A program made the translations under genes and the position numbers. This document shows, one piece after another, positions 56,538-64,000 of a DNA stretch of 64,000 bases. The DNA is from Utricularia gibba (taxonomy: Eukaryota; Streptophyta; Magnoliopsida; Lamiales; Lentibulariaceae): contig CM007991.1 of NCBI GenBank assembly GCA_002189035.1, positions 2,480,001 through 2,544,000 of the forward strand, in the 5' to 3' direction. The notes under the pieces are model-generated. The model saw only the letters and a program-made list of their open reading frames with translations, did not search any database and was not told the DNA's origin. Each line of letters starts with the position of its first letter. Within the stretch, counting starts at the first letter, position 1.

Positions 56538-58930
56538 TCACCAATAATCTCCACAAGAGCAAGATCCATCTTTGAAATGGTGGAACCGGTGCATGTCACG
56601 CACGATTATCTCCCTCTTTGTCACTATAGAAATGTATTTGGTTGCAGTGTGGCAGTCCGAGCAAACTCTCAGATTCTTCCTGATATGAATAGTGGTACCA
56701 GGGCTGGTATTCAGAAGCCCAAATGAGATGGCAAGCTTCTCACTGTGAGTTTTGAGCAGCTGCTCCTGAACATCATCTTCAACATCATGAATTGAACTTA
56801 CGTCTGGAACATAACCAGCAGCTTTAATCCTATCAATCAGTTCCCCTAAGTAACTGTAGATCCTCTCAGACTGAGGATGCTTCGTGCTTCCTGAATAGAA
56901 GGTGTGAACCTCATTTCTCAAATCAACCGAACTGCACCCAGGAGTTTTCTGAATGTCTTTTTTCTCCATCAAAGTTCTCACCTTGGCGACTTTTCGCCAC
57001 ATTGATGCTATTGCATAGATGTTCGCCAGCAAAACATGGTATCCCCCATCATCAGGTTCCAGATCGAACAGTTTATCAGCAGCCTTCTCTCCCAATTCCA
57101 CATTTTTGTGAATCTTACATGCTCCTAGCATGGCACCATAGACATTTATCCCTGGTTCAACAGGCATTTTCTGAATGAACTCCAGGCTTCAGAAAGTTTA
57201 CCAGCTCGACCAAGCAGATCAACCACAGCTCCATAGTGATCCATTGATGGCTGCAAGTCATAGTCCTTCATGATATTAAAATAACTACGACCTGTATCCA
57301 CTAGACCCGAATGGCTGCAAGCAGAGATTATGCACAGAAATGTTACAGCATTTGGAGGTATGTCCCCTCTGCACATCTCATCAAATAACTTCACAGCTTC
57401 CTCTCCAAAACCGTGTGTTCCATATCCATCGATCATAGCATTCCATGTGGTAACATGTCTCTCGGTCATCATGTCAAATAGCATCCTCGCTGAATGAACG
57501 GATCCACATTTGGCATACATGTCGACAAGAGCAGTCATCACAAAAACATTCTTATCCAAAAACGACCTCAAAGCCACCCCATGCATCCACTTGGCGAGCC
57601 TTAGAATTGACAATTCTGACACGGCAGTGATGACACTTACCAACGTGAATGAATCAGGCTTCACATTCTGTTCCTGCATTTTGCAGAAGAGATTTATAGC
57701 TTCCATCGTGCAACCATTTTGCGCATAGCCTAAGATCATCGCATTCCATGATACCAAAGTTTTTGTTTTCAGTTTAGCAAAAAGTGCGACAGCCAAATCC
57801 ACTCTCTTGCACTTGCAATACATCGAAATTAGTGAATTCATCACGTTAGTATTAGAGTCGAGTCCCCTCTGAAGAACCATAGAGTGAATGAACTGGCCAC
57901 GCTTAAGATCACATGAATTGGCACATGCATGGAGAGCTCCCATAACAGTAACATTAGTAGGCTCTAATCCTTCATTATCTATCATCTTCTGAAACAAATC
58001 TAGTGCCTCCTCCGACTCCTCATTTTGTGCATAACCATCAATCATTGAATTCCATGAAACAACGGTTCTGGAATCCATATGATCAAAAACGTGGCGTGCG
58101 GTTCTAACCATCCCGCATTTTGCATACATGTCTAGCAATGCTGTCGCAACATTCACATGGGATTCTAAGCCACGTCTGAGAACATATGCATGGAATGATT
58201 TTCCCATCCTCAAGTTTCTGGCGTAGGCAGAGGCAGGTAAAGCAGAAGCTACAGTTACATAATCAGGGCTCTGACCTTCGTCTTGCATCATAAGAACAAG
58301 TTCTAAGGCTCTATTTGGCATCCCATTTTGAACAAAACCCGCAATCAAAGTATTCCACGATACTAAATCCCTGCTTGGCATTCTCTCGAACATCTTATAG
58401 GCCTCGAAAATTTCCCCACATTTCGCATACATACTCATCACACTGGTCATGCCGAACAAATCATCCGAGAACCCACTTAGTATCAGCTGCCCATGAATCT
58501 CCTTACCCCTGCTAACCTCAAAAGCATCTGCGCAGGCCTTCAACAAATACGTGTAATTATACACCACCTGCACAACGCCATTATACTTCATACGACAAAA
58601 GAACTTCATCGCAGACTCAAGGTCGGATTGATGAGCATACCCTTTTAGCAAAGTATGGTATAACGGATCAACCTTTGATTCAATGGGCTCAAATACCTTG
58701 ATAGCGTCAGCTAAGCTTCCAAATTTGCAGAACAAACTTACCAGCTTCGTCTGAAATAGAAGCTCTCCGCAGAGACCGTTTTTAATGACAAGCGGAAGGA
58801 CCTGGCGTAGCTCCTTCATGGAGGTGCATAGCTCCAGAAGGATTGCCGCTGGGTGTTTGTATACATGAGACGGAATGTGAGTTCTCGGCGAAAGAAAGGG
58901 CGGCGAAGACGGCAGAAGCAACATGCTCAT
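56538..58930 (-). CDS. CRR22: PPR-DYW organelle RNA-editing factor, CRR22 orthologue, frameshifted as read
   Basis: Intronless. With one base restored it has 798 codons (797 aa), near the Arabidopsis CRR22 (At1g11290) length. CRR22 edits specific C residues in chloroplast ndh and rpoB transcripts. An N-terminal plastid targeting region leads to about fifteen P/L/S-type PPR repeats (for example NTLIAGFVQNGMPNRALELV, NSMIDGYAQNEESEEALDLF), then E/E+ domains and a complete DYW deaminase domain with HSEKLAISFG (HxE), CSDCHTATKYIS (CxxC) and final CSCGDYW. The literal frame breaks at 57178-57179 in the E-domain approach (EAWS-F-IQKMPVEPG): TT where TTT is expected. The two halves overlap by only a few codons, so one missing base is the simplest explanation. 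Confidence 0.93.
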
Positions 58931-60519
58931 TGTTCAGTGAACGGGATAACGGCGTCGGAGGCCCTGGAGCAAATTATCTAACCAATCCATCATCCCCTTC
59001 GAGCCAAATAGCCCTCCGCCATGGATAAACCAACACACACCAAACATACATGAATATATATATTTTTTACTGATGTGGGGGCCACGGCGCAAATCTCGCG
59101 GGTCAACCCGGATTTGGGTTGAGTCCGTGTTCACTACCCGTACCCGGGGGTTGAATGCACGGTTTCCAAGGATCTTTAAAATTCATGATGATAGGTATGG
59201 ATTCCACAAAAGAGTAGCTAACAGTAACACCATCGGTTCAGAAGGTTGATCTGGCCGAGGCACGCTACCACAAAAGATCGAAAGCCCGGCTTGGAGCTTG
59301 GCAAAATGACACTTCAGGGTCAGACAGAGGTTGGCACAGACCCTTTCTAGTTCAGTAGATTCTCCATGCACCATTCGAAGCTCAACCGGGAAACACACAT
59401 CATCTCAGTCTGAACCGGGAAACACGAAGCCAGTGCTGCTGAGCAACATCTTCACTTCTCCATCATGGATGGGATAAAGGGCGGGTTCACTTACACTCTG
59501 GTGTCCACAGTGGATGCCCCTCAAGCATGCCCTTCTGCCCAACTGCCGCACTTGGATGTCAGCCCATGTTGCGAATTCCAACTGAAGAAGAAAAAAATTG
59601 AGGTTTCACCAAGCCATTCAAACAAACAGGGGATAAGAAGGTGGATTGCCAGCCAAATAGTACATGAGTTTTAGACAGACTACTGTTTCATCAAACAGTA
59701 CTGTTCAAAAGTCTTTACGACAAAATAATCAGCTGGGCATCAATAGTTGGTGGGTATCATCTTGCAAACAGAACATTGTTCAAACATTGACTATTAACAA
59801 TCACGCAAGATAAATTTGCCATCCAGAATGAAAAAACACTTGGAGCGAGCTTCTACACATGTCCCCAAAACACACCAGACTCCATCTAAGGATATCAAGT
59901 TAAGTCTGAAACACTCATAAACAACATGCCTTGCAACACCTGATTCATCGAACACCCATACTCCAAATCCTTAAAAAAACAAGAGAAGAAAAATAAAAAG
60001 TAAAAAAAATCACCTGTTTATTGAAGAAGTCCGAAGATTTCAGCCCAAAGGAGACGAGAGAGAGTTGAGAAGGAAAGGGAGTAGCAGAAAAAGCTGGCGG
60101 GCGCGGAAGCATGAAGAAGGGCAAGCACGTATCTGGAGGTTCAAGGTTCCGCGACGCCTTGCTCCAAACCTCCCGGAAGAGATGACTGCCCACAGCATCC
60201 CCCGACAGAGCAGAGAAATGCCAACGGCAGGCGGCGCGACGGTGCATGCCGTAAAGCAAATCGCTCGGTTTTGCAAGTCGGAAAGTTGAGGCGTGCGGAG
60301 TCGAAAAGTTGAGTCGGCTCCTCGTCTGCTCCAAGAAATTCGAATCACGTCCTTCTCAATTCCACGTATTTATTCACTTGGGGAAAAAAATATCATTTTA
60401 ATCGTAATAAAATATTATTTTAGGGCACAAAAGGGTCCGTACATCTAACAAAACCTCCTCCTCCAATCAAGATTTCACAGAGATTAGCATCGGATTAGCT
60501 GCTCTGCAGACAGCCATTG
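58931..60519. other. Region with no recognised gene; possible unknown exon at 59993-60334
   Basis: Between CRR22 and KIN17. On the minus strand an open stretch from ATG 60334 (MEQTRSRLNFSTPHASTFRL) runs about 107 codons to a plausible donor (AAACAG|GTGATT). It has a Ser/Arg-rich, targeting-peptide-like N-terminus. No family is recognised and no downstream exon could be placed. It may be a small unknown protein, a 5' exon or noncoding. Confidence 0.3.
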
Positions 60520-61717
60520 TCATTGCAGCAGCTTGCATATATCTTCATACTCCACAGCCTTGAGGACTCTTCCCTCATACAGCCCTTTCTCGATCTGCAC
60601 CTTGGCGCAGAACTTGTGGGCGTCGATGGACAGAAGCTTAGCACGCTCACCACGATACGCACCATTGACGATCTTCACGGCCCTCCGATCTGGGGAATCA
60701 CCGTCTCCAGCTCCTCCTGATCAACTCTCAGAACATGGTTATTGCTCAGCATCTCGATCTCGCCGACGTACTTATCAATGACCTTCCTCACAACTCCCTT
60801 CTGCTTGTAGTACCCTTTGTCTTCCAAAGCCTTACTCATAACCTTCACCACGATGCCCTCAAAGAGCCAATAGTCTTTCCTGTTGCTTCTTTCTTTCACT
60901 TCTTCTTCCTCCATTATCAGTTGATCCAAAACTGCAGTATTCCTAGTTGAGGTCTTGTCACTACCGTCAAGCTTTCGCTTTCCGGCCTTGTTGCCATTGT
61001 TATCCTCATCAAAAAACAGTTTTGAGCTTTCCCTGACTGCATCTGCCTCGGCTTTCTTCCTGGCTTGGAGTAAATTGAGTTTTATCTTCTCTGCCTCAGC
61101 ATTTGTTCTATCCAGAACCTTGGGTTTTGATTCTTCTTCGGCCCCAATTGTGTCGGTACCCCCATCGCCATCTGTTCGGCCCTTTCAATCTGCCTCTGGA
61201 TCGCCTTCTCCTGCTTCTCCTCATCCACAAGGTCCGCCTTAATTCTCTTATTCTTCATCCTCTCCTTGAAAAGGGTCTCCGAATCACGATCGATATACGT
61301 TATGAACCAACCCTTGGGGGTGTCCTCCACCTTGCACTTCCCTTCCCTTCCCAAATACTTAACGAACTCCGTCAACGTAGCCCATCGAGTGGAGTTCATA
61401 TGAATATGATGACGATCGGAAATGTACTCGTTGTACACGACAGTCGCAGCAACACGGCTGAACCGGTGGCTCCGCTTCATATGCTCGAGGAACGTACTCT
61501 CAAACTCCTCGGAATATCCCCCAACGATCCTCGTAGGGTTCTGGCCGAAAATTTGCATCTGCCTTTGGTGCGACTCGCTCATACAATGGCACTTGAACCC
61601 GTTCTCGTCCCGACATTGCTTCTGGCACATCTGGCAGTACCATCGCAGTTTCTGCAAGCCCTTCGCCTTGATCCGATTCGCTATCGCCTTCGGCGTCAAG
61701 AACTCGTTCTTCCCCAT
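60520..61717 (-). CDS. KIN17: DNA/RNA-binding protein KIN17, frameshifted twice as read
   Basis: Intronless. With two bases restored it has 400 codons (399 aa), near the family length. It is a nuclear protein of DNA replication/repair and pre-mRNA processing. The start MGKNEFLTPKAIANRIKAKG is canonical; an upstream in-frame non-ATG codon is rejected. A C2H2 zinc finger (WYCQMCQKQCRDENGFKCHC, then HQRQM) precedes the winged-helix region (RFSRVAATVVYNEYISDRHH; GWFITYIDRDSE), a basic/acidic linker and two C-terminal KOW-like SH3 domains (WLFEGIVVKVMSKALEDKGY; VKIVNGAYRGERAKLLSID). The frame breaks at CCCC 61142-61145 and at about 60679-60680. Each needs one extra base. Confidence 0.92.
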
Positions 61718-62147
61718 CGGAAATCTTGCCGGCAATCTTTGGGATCAAGAGAAATCAGAAATGGGGGCTCTAGCTTGGCCGTGAGGGATTTCCCGCTATC
61801 GGAAATCGTACGACAACAGGTAACCGAGGAACAAAGCTTCTCATTGGGCCTTGAATATAAGAAAAAGTACCAGTCATGGGCCTATGCTGAAAGCCTTGTC
61901 AGCCCAACAAAAATACATCTCGTCTCGCCCATGGCGATTCACTCTTTACAGATTGTTGGTGAATATAAAATGCAATTTTCGAAGGCAAAAATGACAAGGG
62001 AGCACCAGCAAAGAGGGAAAGATACTGTTTGCGAGTTCAGCAAAAGCAGCATGGAAAAATGGGGATCCAACAAAACAGAAACGAAGACCGAAGTCCATTC
62101 CATCGAAAACAGCAAGTTAAAGAAAGTTCAAGTATGAAGGCAACACT

Positions 62148-63372
<1,225 letters not shown>

Positions 63373-63878
63373 CTAGGGTTTCTTTATCTTCTGAGTCCCG
63401 AATGGGCCTTTTGCTGTCCAAAATGGGCCTACTCAACTCTCTATGCCGCACTCTGGGCGTCGCCCAGTTTGTTTAATAGGCCCAGGCTCGTTAAGAGTTC
63501 CTTTTCTTTTCTCTGCACTACAAACAAGACCCAGTTTTCTGGAAAAGGTTACATAGATGGAGATTCGAATTCTCAACTGTATCACCTTCATCATTATCAA
63601 GACCAATAGGCGATTAGTTTCGGCGGATCAACTAGGTGTTGAAGAAGGTGGCGGTGGGATTCTGGAGAAGGTGGGAATTTTGAATGTGCAGACTGCAACG
63701 CCGTCGTTTGGTTGAAATTATGGTTTGTTTTCGTTTATGCTACTGCCTACAGCGGTACTCCTAGTAGATGGATTGAAAATTCGAATCAGAATTGAAAAAA
63801 GTTCAGTAGAAATCGCTTAAAAGCTTCATTGGTGGGCAAAGATGATGACACAAGGTTCAATTCAAGCGCAATCGATAT

Positions 63879-64000
63879 TCAAGTTGTTGCAGGGAGGAAG
63901 CCGTGTTTCAGAGCAGCTTCCCATATCTTCTTGTGATCGAAAATGGCGTCTCCGCATTCGTTAACGTTCCATTCCTCGAGGGCGTGAACAATCCCCGCCA
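63879..64000 (-). CDS. C-terminal 39 codons of an unidentified gene, cut by the window edge
   Basis: On the minus strand an open frame enters from the window edge and ends at the stop at 63879-63881. It reads AGIVHALEEWNVNECGDAIF, then DHKKIWEAALKHGFLPATT. Base composition looks coding, but no family is recognised. 63307-63878 between this and uL13 shows no gene. Confidence 0.4.
   Translation of the reverse strand, partial: AGIVHALEEWNVNECGDAIFDHKKIWEAALKHGFLPATT

Noticed and set aside
61103-62137. 344-codon open frame on the plus strand
   Set aside because: It is the antisense of KIN17 and its upstream region; the minus strand encodes a conserved protein and the plus frame has no family features.

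Overview
This is a nuclear plant (angiosperm) window. Every confidently read gene is a land-plant family with spliceosomal introns: STAY-GREEN, KNOX, PIP aquaporin, a DYW-type PPR protein, a chloroplast outer-envelope pore and the plastid MurE homologue. There are no operons, bacterial ribosome binding sites or CRISPR arrays. Twenty-four protein-coding loci sit in 64 kb, so this is gene-dense euchromatin. Exon boundaries were placed by hand from splice motifs, reading phase and remembered family sequences, and phases were checked to sum to whole codons for the genes with listed exons.

Layout. 0-13 kb: STAY-GREEN (-), a group III CNGC channel (-), KNAT7 (+), a HOTHEAD-like GMC oxidoreductase (-), F-box/PP2-A (-). 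13-14.4 kb: a candidate MITE and empty sequence. 14.4-25.3 kb: PUX8-like UBX protein (-), HAP2/GCS1 gamete fusogen with 18 exons (-), a C2H2/EAR protein (+), TBC RabGAP (-). 26-35.5 kb: POB1/LRB BTB protein (+), a T1-type BTB/WD protein (+), PIP1 (-), MIP1-like RING protein (+). 35.9-48.5 kb: theta GST (-) head-to-head with glutathione peroxidase (+), AP-4 sigma (+), kinesin-14 (-), MURE (+). 50-64 kb: OEP24 (-), RFC2 (+), rhomboid RBL (+), CRR22-type PPR-DYW (-), KIN17 (-), ribosomal protein uL13 (-), and the tail of an unidentified gene.

Three results stand out. First, the kinesin-14 gene carries a textbook U12-type AT-AC intron (42553-42676), and only that splice keeps the motor domain in frame. 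Second, six genes (KNAT7, the GMC oxidoreductase, PUX8, POB1/LRB, CRR22, KIN17) are each broken by one or two single-base deletions, eight in all, mostly at short homopolymers. The pattern fits uncorrected long-read consensus errors better than eight real mutations. Third, GSTT and GPX start codons lie only 132 bp apart (or 330 bp, with the shorter GPX start) around a G-box, suggesting a shared bidirectional promoter for two glutathione/peroxide-handling enzymes. Several introns use GC donors (GPX, RBL, uL13, possibly HAP2).

Gene content is strongly reminiscent of Arabidopsis At1g62990-At1g63680 (KNAT7, PP2-A11, RBL2, RFC2, GPX8, a KIN-14, MURE) plus At4g11600-11740 (GPX6, GCS1, PUX8). This points to an ancient collinear block; the locus numbers are recalled, not searched. 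I found no obviously novel multi-gene system.
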